Source of the DNA: Streptomyces verrucosisporus
Lineage (GTDB): Bacteria; Actinomycetota; Actinomycetes; Streptomycetales; Streptomycetaceae
DNA length: 64,000 nt
Direction of reading: 5' to 3'
Assembly: GCF_017114865.1 (NCBI RefSeq)
Contig: NZ_JADEYH010000026.1
Location: 1 to 64,000, forward strand
The notes under the pieces are model-generated. The model was given only the letters and a program-made list of their open reading frames with translations, did no database searches and had not been told where the DNA came from. This document shows, piece by piece, positions 16,467 through 24,952 of the stretch. The position numbers were made by a program, and so were the translations under genes. The stretch's first letter is position 1. Each line of letters begins with the position of its first letter.

Positions 16467-16892
16467 GGAAGCACCACCTCTGGCGCGGCGGGAAGGTGCG
16501 GGAGAGGGCCGGCCGCACGTGCCGACGGCCGGGGACCGGCCGCGGATCCGCACGGGCGGACGGACGCCGGGGCGACAGCCCGGGAGGGGACGCGCCGGAC
16601 ACACCGGCCCGGTGCCGGTATCGGCACGTCGGTGAACACCTCCGCTCGGTCCTCGGCCCTGCTCCACGAGCCCGTCTGCCCTGCGGGGCCCGGTGTACAC
16701 CGGCGTTCTCGACTTGTGACCCGGGCCGGGATCGTGGCCGGGCGCGCCGCGTGGAGGCGGACGGCCCCCGGCGGCACGGGGTGTACGAGGTGTAAGGGGC
16801 GTGCGGGAAGTACGGGGAGTGCTGGGACAGACGGGGAAGGGTGCGGAGGCTCCCGGGCGCGGTCCGGGCGCAGGTGGCGGGTGTCCGGCCGG
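16467..16892. other. Intergenic stretch, no gene recognised
   Basis: 426 bp between two minus-strand signalling genes. Short open frames here lack coding character. Two small palindromes stand out: GTGCCG-GTAT-CGGCAC at 16612-16627 and GGTGTACACC near 16690. They may be regulatory for the DcmR/HATPase gene. Confidence 0.5.
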
Positions 16893-18062
16893 TCAGCTCC
16901 TCCTGCCGTGCCAGTCCAGGCACACCACCATGGCGTCGTCGTGCGCGGGCGGCTCGCCGCGGTGCCGGGCGAGTTCGGTGAGGACCGCCCGCGGCACCTG
17001 GGAGGGGGGAAGGAGCCGGGTGCTGGTCATGGCGCGTGCCAGGGCCCGCTCGCCGAACCGCTCGCCCGACGGCGAGGCGACCTCGTAGACCCCGTCGCTG
17101 GCGAACAGCAGCCGGTCCCCGGCCTCGATCCGGAAGTGCTGGACGGCGTAGGGGGTGTCCTCGAACATCCCCAGCGGGAGCTGCGCCTCCAGTTCGACCG
17201 GCTCCACCGCGCCGCCGCGCAGCCGCCAGATGCGCGGCGACCCGGCGTCGACGGCCTCCAGCCGCCCGGTGGCCAGGTGGATGCGCAGCAGCAGGACGGA
17301 GACATGGGCGGCACCGCGGTGCTGTCCGTAGACGGCCTGGTCGGCCAGGACCGCCTGGCCGACCAGGTCCAGCCCGGCCCGGCGGGCGTTGCGCAGCGCG
17401 CTGAGGGCGAGGTTGGTCAGGAGCGCCGCGTCGACACCCTCGCCCATCCCGTCGGTCAGGGTCACGGTGAGGTGGTCGGCCGAGACGGACCAGTCGAAGT
17501 TGTCCCCGAAGACGGCGTAGGCGGGTTCGAGCTGGGCGCCGAGCTCGTACTCGGGGCCGGAGCAGGAGCGGCCGGGGAGCAGCTGCCACTGCATCTCGGC
17601 GGCGAGGGTGAGGCGCTCGGCCCGCCGTGCCCTCAGATAGACGTCGGTGCTGTGGTCGGCGACGAGGACCTCCCGGCCGAGCGCCTCGCACAACTGCCGC
17701 AGCTCTCCCAGTGCCTCGGGCGAGGCCCCTTCGCCGGGCAGGGTCACCGACAGCACGCCCAGCCGGTCGCCGCGGACGGTGACCGGCAGGTGCGCGGTGA
17801 CGGTGCCGGCGCGCTCGTCGGGGGAGAGGCGGGGCTGCTGGGAGGCGAACGCCCTTCCGGGTTCGGTGGAGTGGACCGGGAAGGGCTCCGTCGGGTAAGG
17901 AAGGGGACCGACCGGCTGGAGTATGGTCGTTCCGTAGTCGGCCATCAGCAGGTCCACGGTGAGCGCCCCGAAGTGCCGTGCCAGTGAGGCGCGGAGCGCG
18001 TCGAGCAGTGCGTGGGGAGCGGCATCGCGCAGGGCGCGCTCCACGGCCGTGAATCTGTCCAC
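16893..18062 (-). CDS. PP2C-family (SpoIIE) serine phosphatase with GAF-like N-terminus (389 aa)
   Basis: Residues about 15-155 look like a GAF sensory domain. About 170-385 form a SpoIIE/RsbU phosphatase, with the metal-binding Asp in LTDGMGEGVDAAL, then ASDGVYE and DDAMVV. Acidic motif 1 (usually GGDWYD) reads GDNFDW. It should dephosphorylate a STAS antagonist and so release a partner. GTG start at 18062. Divergent from the MarR gene with a shared 101-bp control region containing an inverted repeat. Confidence 0.88.
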   Translation of the reverse strand: MDRFTAVERALRDAAPHALLDALRASLARHFGALTVDLLMADYGTTILQPVGPLPYPTEPFPVHSTEPGRAFASQQPRLSPDERAGTVTAHLPVTVRGDRLGVLSVTLPGEGASPEALGELRQLCEALGREVLVADHSTDVYLRARRAERLTLAAEMQWQLLPGRSCSGPEYELGAQLEPAYAVFGDNFDWSVSADHLTVTLTDGMGEGVDAALLTNLALSALRNARRAGLDLVGQAVLADQAVYGQHRGAAHVSVLLLRIHLATGRLEAVDAGSPRIWRLRGGAVEPVELEAQLPLGMFEDTPYAVQHFRIEAGDRLLFASDGVYEVASPSGERFGERALARAMTSTRLLPPSQVPRAVLTELARHRGEPPAHDDAMVVCLDWHGRRS

Positions 18063-18076
18063 CGTGTCACAACTAC

Positions 18077-18094
18077 TTTCTGTTTCCGCAGAAA
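18077..18094. promoter_or_regulatory. Likely MarR operator in a divergent promoter
   Basis: TTTCTG-TTTCCG-CAGAAA is a perfect 6-6-6 inverted repeat in an unusually AT-rich patch between the divergent phosphatase and MarR genes. The size and position suit autoregulation by the MarR protein; assignment is inferred. Confidence 0.5.
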
Positions 18095-18163
18095 AATCCG
18101 ATATGGGAAGTTAAGTGCCGTTCGGAGCTCGGGCTGACAATACAGACGCGGAGTGTCACAGTT

Positions 18164-18670
18164 ATGGTCGTGAATTCCGGACCCTCCCAGCGCCACTCCG
18201 CAGAGGCGGCCCATGCCGCGTCCGAGGTGATAGAGCTCCTGGAAGTGCTGTGGGAACGGGGCCGGGAGGCCGCGTCGCCCGCGCCCGTCTCCGCCTCCCA
18301 GCTGAGGGTTCTGTACACCCTCGACCGAGACGAGGGCATCAATCTGCGCACACTCAGCGAGACGCTGGGTTCCGCCCCGTCGTCGGTCAGCCGGCTGTGC
18401 GACCGGTTGCAGGCGGTCGGGTTCGTGGAACGCGCCCCCAGCCCGGCGAGCCGGCGGGAACTCGAACTGAGGCTGACCGGCCGGGGCAGGACGTACCTGC
18501 GGGACCTGCGGGACCTGCGGGAGGAGGCGCTGGCTACGGCCATGGCGGCGATGTCGCCCGCGGCGCGCAGGGCGCTCGCCGAGGGGCTGCGGGGGTTCCG
18601 GGCGGCGGTGGACGAAGCGCTGCCCAGGCGCCGGGGGGCAGGGGCCGGCGGTGGTGTGAGATCGGCGTGA
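18164..18670 (+). CDS. MarR-family transcriptional regulator (168 aa)
   Basis: Winged-helix dimeric regulator. The HTH region (about 48-115) contains LRTLSETLGSAPSSVSRLCDRL followed by the wing with ERAPSPASRRELELRLT and a C-terminal dimer helix. Slightly longer than the 140-150 aa norm because of a Gly/Ala tail. It sits head to head with a SpoIIE phosphatase gene. In Streptomyces this pair appears beside stress-response switches, so it may set the level of the phosphatase. Confidence 0.9.
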   Translation: MVVNSGPSQRHSAEAAHAASEVIELLEVLWERGREAASPAPVSASQLRVLYTLDRDEGINLRTLSETLGSAPSSVSRLCDRLQAVGFVERAPSPASRRELELRLTGRGRTYLRDLRDLREEALATAMAAMSPAARRALAEGLRGFRAAVDEALPRRRGAGAGGGVRSA

Positions 18671-19079
18671 GGCCGCCGCCCTGGAGGGCATGTGCGCCGC
18701 CATTCTGTCTCACCGATACATCACACACCTCGTGGCCGCCGCGGAGCGCCGCACCGCGGGGGAGTCCTGGCGTGATGGCCGGTCGGGGCGGGTGCGACAG
18801 GGAAAGATTGTTGTGCCGCGGATACAGTTGTCAAATGGAAACAATCGATCGGGGATGCTTTGGAGGGCGGTTTCGGGGAAGGTCCCGTCAGGGGGCGGCG
18901 GGTCTCACCATGGCCTGATGCCCCGTCAGTTGGGGCCGACAGGCTTCGCGGCCGCTGCTAATATTTGCCGGACGGCAACAAAAGGGGTGAACGGTACTGT
19001 CCCGTCACCCCGCACTTCCAGCCGGATGCCGACGTCACGGGCGTGGGCCGGCGACGAACGACTGTGAGAGGGCTTGTCA
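18671..19079. other. Intergenic region upstream of the stressosome operon
   Basis: About 400 bp with no convincing gene. It holds a pair GATTGTT (18806-18812) and AACAATC (18840-18846) in inverted orientation, with a TTGTCA hexamer between them, and an AT-rich block around 18958-18980. A promoter for rsbR is expected in the right half; I cannot place it with confidence. Confidence 0.5.
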
Positions 19080-19952
19080 GTGAACGCCAGCGACGCAGCC
19101 GTACGAGACCGGTTGACAACCGCAATCCGCGAGCGAGGCGACGAGATCGCCGACCGGTGGGTGCAGTTGCAGCGGGAACGTGCGGCGATCGGGATAGACG
19201 AGGGCGAGCTGCGGGAGGAGGCCGACGCGCTCCTCGTCCTGCTGGGCGGAGCCCTCAACAGCGACTACGGCATGGAGAACGTGGTCGACGCCCACCAGGA
19301 CCTGCGCGGCGCGGTGATGGAGCTGTCCCTGCGCAGGGAGCGCAGCGGCGCGACCCCGACGGCCACGTCCCTGGCCATCCTGGCGCTCAAGGACGCCCTG
19401 CTGGAGGCCGTGGAGCGCGACAACCGCGATCCGCGGGAGCTGTTCCCGGCGGCCCTGACGATCAACCGGCTGCTGGACGAGGCCGCCGCCCTGTCCTTCA
19501 ACGCCTACGTGGAGCGCCGCGAGGAGATCATCCAGCGGCAGAGCCGCCAGCTGCTGGAGCTGTCCACCCCCGTGGTCCACCTGTGGAAGCGGATCCTGGC
19601 CGTGCCGCTGATCGGCACCCTGGACACCGCGCGCACCCAGGTGGTGATGGAGAACCTCCTGCAGTCCATCCAGACCCATGACGCCCGGGTGGCGATCATC
19701 GACATCACCGGTGTGCCCACGGTCGACACCGCCGTCGCCCAGCACCTGATGCAGACCGTCAACGCGGTGCGCCTGATGGGCGCCGACTGCTTCATCAGCG
19801 GCGTGCGGCCCTCCATCGCGCAGACCATCGCCCAGCTGGGCATCGACCTGTCCACCATCCTCACCCGCGCCACCCTCGCCGACGCCCTGGCCGCGGCGGT
19901 CGACATGACGGGGCAGGACTCACCGGCCACCGGGGCGACGACGAACCGATGA
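19080..19952 (+). CDS. rsbR: RsbR-type stressosome sensor, RsbRD + STAS (290 aa)
   Basis: N-terminal RsbRD-like four-helix sensory domain (about 1-150) and C-terminal STAS domain (about 165-278). The STAS part has STPVVHLWKRILAVPLIG and DITGVPTVDTAVAQHL, where the conserved Thr is the RsbT phosphorylation site in RsbR proteins. It forms the stressosome core with RsbS. GTG 19080 is preferred over the TTG two codons earlier because GAGAGGG is spaced correctly for it. Its stop overlaps rsbS. Confidence 0.92.
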   Translation: MNASDAAVRDRLTTAIRERGDEIADRWVQLQRERAAIGIDEGELREEADALLVLLGGALNSDYGMENVVDAHQDLRGAVMELSLRRERSGATPTATSLAILALKDALLEAVERDNRDPRELFPAALTINRLLDEAAALSFNAYVERREEIIQRQSRQLLELSTPVVHLWKRILAVPLIGTLDTARTQVVMENLLQSIQTHDARVAIIDITGVPTVDTAVAQHLMQTVNAVRLMGADCFISGVRPSIAQTIAQLGIDLSTILTRATLADALAAAVDMTGQDSPATGATTNR

Positions 19953-20362
19953 CCGGCCGGCAGTCCATGGACATCCCCATCCTCAGGCTCGGTGACGTAC
20001 TGGTCACCGGGCTCATCAACGAGCTCGACGACAAGACGGCCACCGTCTTCGCCGACGAGCTGACCGAGCGCATCGCCACCGAGCGGGCCACGGGAGTCCT
20101 CATCGACATCTCCCGGCTGGAGATCATCGACTCCTTCGTGGCGCGCACCCTGACCGAGCTGAGTACCATGGCCCGGCTGCTGGGCGCCCGGGTGATCGTG
20201 GCCGGCATGCGGCCGCCCGTGGCGATCACCCTCGTCGAGCTGGGCCTGCAGCTCACCGGAGTGGAGACCGCACTCAACGCGGAGCAGGGGATGGCCGCAC
20301 TGGGCTGGCACCATGCCCCGCGGCCCCCGGAAGGGGTGACCCGGCGTGAAACTCTCGGGTGA
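19949..20362 (+). CDS. rsbS: RsbS-type STAS scaffold protein (137 aa)
   Basis: Single STAS domain with PILRLGDVLVTGL at the start and DISRLEIIDSFVARTL, where S62 is the RsbT-phosphorylated serine of RsbS. The last 20 residues are not conserved. ATGA overlap with rsbR, and the gene overlaps the likely rsbT start. It holds RsbT in the unstressed stressosome. Confidence 0.93.
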   Translation: MTGRQSMDIPILRLGDVLVTGLINELDDKTATVFADELTERIATERATGVLIDISRLEIIDSFVARTLTELSTMARLLGARVIVAGMRPPVAITLVELGLQLTGVETALNAEQGMAALGWHHAPRPPEGVTRRETLG

Positions 20363-20813
20363 AAGGACGATGGGCGCCCCGACGGCTCCCGTCGAGGGAG
20401 GCGGCGGCGCGGGCGCCGGGGCCACCTACCCGGTCCGTACCGACGAGGACCTCATCACGGTCCGGCACGCGGTACGGGCCGCCACCGTCGAGACCGGCTT
20501 CGGGCTCGTCGACCAGACCCGCGTCGTCACCGCCGCCAGCGAACTGGCGCGCAACGCCTACATCCACGGCGGGGGCGGCACGGTGACCATCGAGTTCCCC
20601 AGGAACGCCGGACGCCGGGGCGTGCGGCTGACCGTCAGGGACGAGGGGCCCGGCATCCCCGATCTGGAGGCGGCGCTGGCCGACGGCTTCACCACCGGCT
20701 CCGGCCTGGGGCACGGGCTGGGAGGCGCGCGCCGCCTCATGCACGAGTTCGAGGTGCACACCGAAGCGGGCCGGGGCACCACCATCAGCGTGACCCGCTG
20801 GAACACGCAGTGA
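20346..20813 (+). CDS. rsbT: RsbT-type serine kinase (155 aa)
   Basis: GHKL-fold kinase with N-box ELARNAYIHG, G1 box DEGPGI and G2 box GLGHGLGGARRL. It phosphorylates RsbS/RsbR and, once released, activates an RsbU-type phosphatase. GTG 20346 has GGGGTGA six bases upstream and overlaps rsbS. An ATG at 20370 is the alternative and would give 147 aa. The stop overlaps the next gene by 4 nt. Confidence 0.92.
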   Translation: MKLSGERTMGAPTAPVEGGGGAGAGATYPVRTDEDLITVRHAVRAATVETGFGLVDQTRVVTAASELARNAYIHGGGGTVTIEFPRNAGRRGVRLTVRDEGPGIPDLEAALADGFTTGSGLGHGLGGARRLMHEFEVHTEAGRGTTISVTRWNTQ

Positions 20814-21820
20814 GCCGGCCGTCCCCCGCAGCGGAGGGCCTGACCGAAGAGATCCGCATCGACCACGAGAGCGCGATCCACGTGGCGGCCTCGGCCGCGC
20901 GCGGCTGCGCGCAGCGGTGCGGGCTGCCCGGGGCCGTGCCCGACCAGGCGGCCGTCATCGCCAGCGAACTGGCCAGCAACCAGGTCAAGCACGCCGCCGA
21001 CGGAACGGTGTACGTACAGCCGACGCTCCGGGGCGACGGGGTGGAGATCACCGCCGTCGACCGCGGCCCCGGCATCCGCGACCTGGACCGCTCGATGGCC
21101 GACGGCTACACCACCACCGGCTCCCTCGGGGCGGGGCTGGGCGCGGTCCGCCGGATCGCCACCGAGTTCACCATCCGCACCCAGCCGGGCTCGGGCACCC
21201 TGGTCAACGCCCGGCTGTCCGCTCCCGGCGAGCAGCCGAAGCCCCGGTACGGCGTCGGGTCGGTGTGCCTGCCCGCCCACGGCGAGAAGCACTGCGGCGA
21301 CGCCTGCGCCGTGGCCGACACCGACGGCGCCCTCACCGGCCTCGTCGTCGACGGACTGGGACACGGCGCCGCGGCCGCCGAGGCGGCCCGCTGCGCCCTG
21401 CGCGCCTTCCACACCGCACCCGAACGCCCCCTGGCCGAGATCCTGACCTCGCTGCACCGCTCGCTGCGCCACACCCGCGGCGCGGCGGCGGGCGTGGTGC
21501 GGCTGCACCCCGGCCGCGCCGAGTACTGCGGCACGGGCAACATCCGCGCCACGGTGCTCTCGGGCGGGGAGGTGGCCCACCGGATGGCCGGCCAGCCCGG
21601 CATCGTGGGCTGGAACGTCCCCACCCCCCGGCCGCGCGCCGTGCCCCTGGCGCGGGGAGCGGCGGTCGTCCTGCACAGCGACGGCATCGAGTCCCGCTGG
21701 TCGCACAGCCCGCCCACCTTTCTGCTGCGGCTTCCACCGCCCCTGCTGGCGGCGTCCCTGGCCCACGGGCACCGGCGAGTCCGCGACGACGCCACCGTGC
21801 TCACCGTCCGAGCGGCCTGA
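20810..21820 (+). CDS. HATPase-PP2C fusion, RsbW/RsbT-like plus RsbX-like (336 aa)
   Basis: Two domains in one chain. About 10-135 is a second GHKL ATPase (ELASNQVKHA, DRGPGI, GLGAGLGAVRRI). About 145-335 is a short RsbX/SpoIIE phosphatase (DGLGHGAAAAE, GTGNIRATVL, HSDGIESRW, RDDATVLTVR). In Bacillus RsbX resets the stressosome by dephosphorylating RsbR/RsbS. Fusing a kinase-type domain to it puts opposing activities in one protein. GTG start in a GTGA overlap with rsbT. Confidence 0.9.
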   Translation: MSRPSPAAEGLTEEIRIDHESAIHVAASAARGCAQRCGLPGAVPDQAAVIASELASNQVKHAADGTVYVQPTLRGDGVEITAVDRGPGIRDLDRSMADGYTTTGSLGAGLGAVRRIATEFTIRTQPGSGTLVNARLSAPGEQPKPRYGVGSVCLPAHGEKHCGDACAVADTDGALTGLVVDGLGHGAAAAEAARCALRAFHTAPERPLAEILTSLHRSLRHTRGAAAGVVRLHPGRAEYCGTGNIRATVLSGGEVAHRMAGQPGIVGWNVPTPRPRAVPLARGAAVVLHSDGIESRWSHSPPTFLLRLPPPLLAASLAHGHRRVRDDATVLTVRAA

Positions 21821-21836
21821 GCGGCCCAGAGGTTCC

Positions 21837-23135
21837 ATGACCGACAACACCACTTCCCACCACCACACGCTGCCGAGCCTGCGGCACGCGGTACGCGGCA
21901 TCGCGCGCGTCCACCGGCTGCCGGTGGAGACCAGGGCCCGGCTGGTGATGTCCGCGGTGGAGCTGGCGCGCACCGAGATCGCGGCGGGGCGGCCGGTACG
22001 GCTGAAGGCGTACGCCGAGCCGTCCGGCGGCGAACCGGCGGGGCAGCTCGTCGTCACGCTCGACATCCTCAGCGATCTGACGGCCGACCGCGACGGCATC
22101 GCCGACCTCCCCCTCCCCGCCCAGTTCGCCTCCGGGGGTTCGGCCACCTGGCGCGTGCCCCTGCCCGGCCGGCACGGTGACGGCGGCAGCGGCGGCGAGG
22201 CGGGCATGGTCCCGCCCGCCCGCAACGGCGGCGGGCCGGATGCCGGGAGCGGCTGCCCCACGTCGGAGATCCACGCGGTGGAGCAGGAACTGCGCGCGAC
22301 GCTGGCCCGCCTGGACGCCCTCACCGCCGAGCACCGACGGCTCAAGCACGAACTCGCCGAGACCAACCGGGGCACCCTCGCCCTCTACGTCCAGCTGGAG
22401 GAGCGAGACGAGCAGCTGCGCAAGGCCCACGGCCAGACCCTGCGCGAGCTGGAGGACGCGCTGCGGCCCGCCCCCATCGAGGTCGACGGCCTGGAGATGG
22501 CCGTCCACTACGCGCCGGCCGGCACCGACGCGCCCACCGGCGGTGACCTGTACGACTGGCTCCAGCTTCCCGACGGCACCGTCCACATCACCGTCGTCGA
22601 CGCCCTCGGCCACGGTGTGACCAGCACGCGCGGTGCGCTCAACGTCACCCACGCGGTACGGACCCTGGCGCTGGAAGGGCATCCGCTGGAGTCGATCATC
22701 GCCCGGACCGCCGAGATCCTGATGCCCTTCGACAGCGAGCTGATGTCCACCGTGCTGCTCGCCCGGATCAACCCGGCCACCGGCGATCTGTTCCTGGCCA
22801 ACGGCAGCCACCCGCCGGCGCTGCTGCTGCCGGCCGGGGGCGAGCCCGGGTACCTGGAGGTACGCGGCCGGGGCATCGGCTACCCGCTGCCGGGCAGCGA
22901 GCGCCTGCTGCACACCCGGATGGGGCCCGGGGACATGCTCATCCTCTACACCGACGGCCTCACCGAGAGCCGCAAGGACCCGCGCGAGGGCGAGAAGCGG
23001 CTGATCGAGGCGTCCCGCCGCCACGCCGACAGGCCCATCACGGAGGTCCCCGGCGCCATCGCCGAGGACATGCACACGGTCATCCTGCACCCCGACGACA
23101 CACTGGCACTGGCCGTGCGCGTCCCGCCCGCCTGA
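21837..23135 (+). CDS. RsbU-like PP2C serine phosphatase (432 aa)
   Basis: N-terminal part (about 10-100) resembles a degenerate HATPase. A coiled coil lies at about 140-205, and a SpoIIE phosphatase domain at about 215-430 has GGDLYDW, DALGHGVTST, SHPPALLL, YTDGLTE and DDTLALAV. The coiled-coil-plus-phosphatase layout matches proteins driven by RsbT. It is 16 bp after the RsbX-like gene in the same operon, so it is the likely output phosphatase. The STAS target and sigma factor are not in the window. ATG 21837. Confidence 0.9.
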   Translation: MTDNTTSHHHTLPSLRHAVRGIARVHRLPVETRARLVMSAVELARTEIAAGRPVRLKAYAEPSGGEPAGQLVVTLDILSDLTADRDGIADLPLPAQFASGGSATWRVPLPGRHGDGGSGGEAGMVPPARNGGGPDAGSGCPTSEIHAVEQELRATLARLDALTAEHRRLKHELAETNRGTLALYVQLEERDEQLRKAHGQTLRELEDALRPAPIEVDGLEMAVHYAPAGTDAPTGGDLYDWLQLPDGTVHITVVDALGHGVTSTRGALNVTHAVRTLALEGHPLESIIARTAEILMPFDSELMSTVLLARINPATGDLFLANGSHPPALLLPAGGEPGYLEVRGRGIGYPLPGSERLLHTRMGPGDMLILYTDGLTESRKDPREGEKRLIEASRRHADRPITEVPGAIAEDMHTVILHPDDTLALAVRVPPA

Positions 23136-23157
23136 GCGGCGCACGGGACGCGCACGG
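23113..23157. terminator. Terminator of the stressosome operon
   Basis: Perfect 14-bp stem, 23113-23126 with 23144-23157, loop 17 nt. The left arm lies inside the last codons of the phosphatase gene. It sits between convergent genes and may act both ways. Confidence 0.65.
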
Positions 23158-23167
23158 GCGGAGTTCC

Positions 23168-23431
23168 TCAGCCGCCCAGCTCGGAGACCACGGTCTGCAG
23201 CCTGGAGGCCAGCGCCTCCAGATCCCGTTCCGAGGGCGCCCCCGGACCGATCCGGGCGGTGAGGTCCTCGCGCGAGACGACCTCGACGGCTCCGCGGTAG
23301 CGGTCGGCACCGGTCTCGGCGGCGGGCACCACCCGCGGGCGGCCCTCCAGGAGGACCAGCCGGGGATCGGGGTCGGGGGAGCTGAGCAGCTCCCGTACGT
23401 GCTGGGCTGTGATCGTGTTCGTGCTCGGCAC
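23168..23431 (-). CDS. Conserved small protein of unknown function (87 aa)
   Basis: I do not recognise a family. The protein is soluble and acidic, with PDPRLVLLEGRPRVVPA and EVVSREDLTARIG segments and a C-terminal helix (ERDLEALASRLQTVVSEL). GTG 23431 is preceded by GGAAGG. Codon use is normal for the window and the frame is well defined, so I think it is real. It is followed by a hairpin and transcribed from the same strand as the MBL gene behind it. Confidence 0.7.
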   Translation of the reverse strand: MPSTNTITAQHVRELLSSPDPDPRLVLLEGRPRVVPAAETGADRYRGAVEVVSREDLTARIGPGAPSERDLEALASRLQTVVSELGG

Positions 23432-23482
23432 CTTGTGGGCCTTCCTCTCGGCTGTCTCGGTCCTTCTCGGGGCCTGGAACCG

Positions 23483-24346
23483 TCAGGGCCGCCCCGGCCC
23501 CGCCGCGCCGGCCTCGACAGGGCCGGCGGCGTCGACGGTCACCCGCTCCCCCCGCGGGCAGTGCAGTACGCCGGAGGGGAAACCGGGCCGCTCCGCCTCC
23601 CGGAGGAAGTCCGGCAGAGGGGATTTCATGACGGTGTAGTCGTCGTAGTGCACCGGCAGCACGCGGCGTGGACGCAGCACGGAGACGAGGTCGGCGCCCT
23701 GCAGGGCGTCCATGGTCACCAGCAGCCCCCCGGGGAGCGTGGTGCCGCCCAGATGGACCACCGCCAGGTGGATGTCCGGGCACAGACGCGCGATCTCGTG
23801 GACGCCGGGGAACATCAGAGTGTCGCCGGAGACGTACAGCCGCAGCCTCACCGTCCCTCCCGGGTCGCCGAACTCCAGCAGGCTGCCCATCACCGGCGGC
23901 AGCAGGAAGTCCACCGGGCCGGGGCCGTGGCGGCCGGGCAGCGCCGTGATCCGCACCTGGCTGCCGCCGCGCACCAGGACGTGGTCGTGCCAGGTGGGCA
24001 GGCCCGTGGCGCGGCTGAACCCGTGCAGCCCCTGAAGCCGCCGCGAGGCGTGCGGGGTGGTGACGATCGGCAGGGAGCGGGGCAGGCCGCGGCGGGCGAT
24101 CCGGTCCCAGTGGTCGCCGTGCAGATGGGACAGCACCACCGCGTCCAGATCCGGCGGGAGGTCCTCCACCCGCAGAGCGGGCTCCCTCAGCCGCCGGGAC
24201 AGCAGCCCCTTGCCCAGGTAGGCGTACTGGCCGCGGTGGAGGAAGTTGGGATCGGTCAGCAGCTTCAGCTCGCCGTAGCGGATCAGGAGGGTGGCGTTGC
24301 CGACGAAGAGGAGCTCGGCGGCTCCCGGGGGCGGCGCGGGTCGCAT
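23483..24346 (-). CDS. UlaG-like metallo-beta-lactamase-fold hydrolase (287 aa)
   Basis: MBL-fold enzyme of the UlaG/NAPE-PLD-like group. The metal motif HLHGDHWD is near residue 75 after LDAVVLS; GRHGPG, YVSGDTL, the HLGGTTLP loop and a final HYDDY supply the remaining ligands. Substrate unknown; relatives hydrolyse lactones or phosphodiesters. ATG 24346 follows GGAGG. No membrane segment or signal peptide. Confidence 0.87.
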   Translation of the reverse strand: MRPAPPPGAAELLFVGNATLLIRYGELKLLTDPNFLHRGQYAYLGKGLLSRRLREPALRVEDLPPDLDAVVLSHLHGDHWDRIARRGLPRSLPIVTTPHASRRLQGLHGFSRATGLPTWHDHVLVRGGSQVRITALPGRHGPGPVDFLLPPVMGSLLEFGDPGGTVRLRLYVSGDTLMFPGVHEIARLCPDIHLAVVHLGGTTLPGGLLVTMDALQGADLVSVLRPRRVLPVHYDDYTVMKSPLPDFLREAERPGFPSGVLHCPRGERVTVDAAGPVEAGAAGPGRP

Positions 24347-24409
24347 GGCGGAGCCTCCTCGCGTTCTTCACCGTCTCCGGTGGGCCGGGGCCCGGTCGGG
24401 CGGCCGGAA

Positions 24410-24868
24410 TCAGGCGGCGGTCGTGGTGCGGCGACCGCCCAGAACCGCGCCGAGAGCGATCATGCCCGCGCCCAGTACGAAGTGGAGCCAGTCGTCGGCC
24501 GAGTTCAGGGGCACGAAGTTCGCGCCGCTGTCCTTGTCGATGATCAGTCCGTAGAGCCACAGCAGCAGGTAGATCACACCGCCGCCGATCAGGAACGCCT
24601 TGGCCCCGGCGACGCTACGGGCCATGGCCAGGCCGACGACACCGAAGGCGAGGTGCACCAGGTTGTGCAGGATCGACACCTGGAAGAGGCCGAGCAGCTG
24701 GGCCTGCGACTCGTGTCCCGCGAACTGCATGTCGCCGTAGTCCGTGGTGATGCCCGGGACGAACCCCAGGATCCCCACCAGCAGGAAGACCAGCGACACC
24801 GCCATGGCCGCGGTGCTCACCGGTGCGCGGCGCGCCGTGCCCGCCGCCCTCGGGCCTGTGCTGGCCAT
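24410..24868 (-). CDS. DUF4383 membrane protein (152 aa)
   Basis: Four hydrophobic helices with the family hallmark LFQVSILHNLVHLAFGVVGLAMAR and a DWLHFVLGAGMI segment. Function unknown; members are common in actinobacteria near stress genes. Several in-frame starts exist between 24883 and 24868. I prefer ATG 24868, nine bases after GGAG. Confidence 0.85.
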   Translation of the reverse strand: MASTGPRAAGTARRAPVSTAAMAVSLVFLLVGILGFVPGITTDYGDMQFAGHESQAQLLGLFQVSILHNLVHLAFGVVGLAMARSVAGAKAFLIGGGVIYLLLWLYGLIIDKDSGANFVPLNSADDWLHFVLGAGMIALGAVLGGRRTTTAA

Positions 24869-24952
24869 CGTCATCATCTCCACTCGGGTCGGTTGACGGC
24901 CGGTACGGGGTACCCCCGCTTCCCGGACGGAAACGACGCGGGTGACGCCTCC

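Noticed and set aside
16463..16777. Short frames in the gap between DcmR/HATPase and SpoIIE genes
   Set aside because: Composition lacks third-position GC bias and no motif or start signal supports them.
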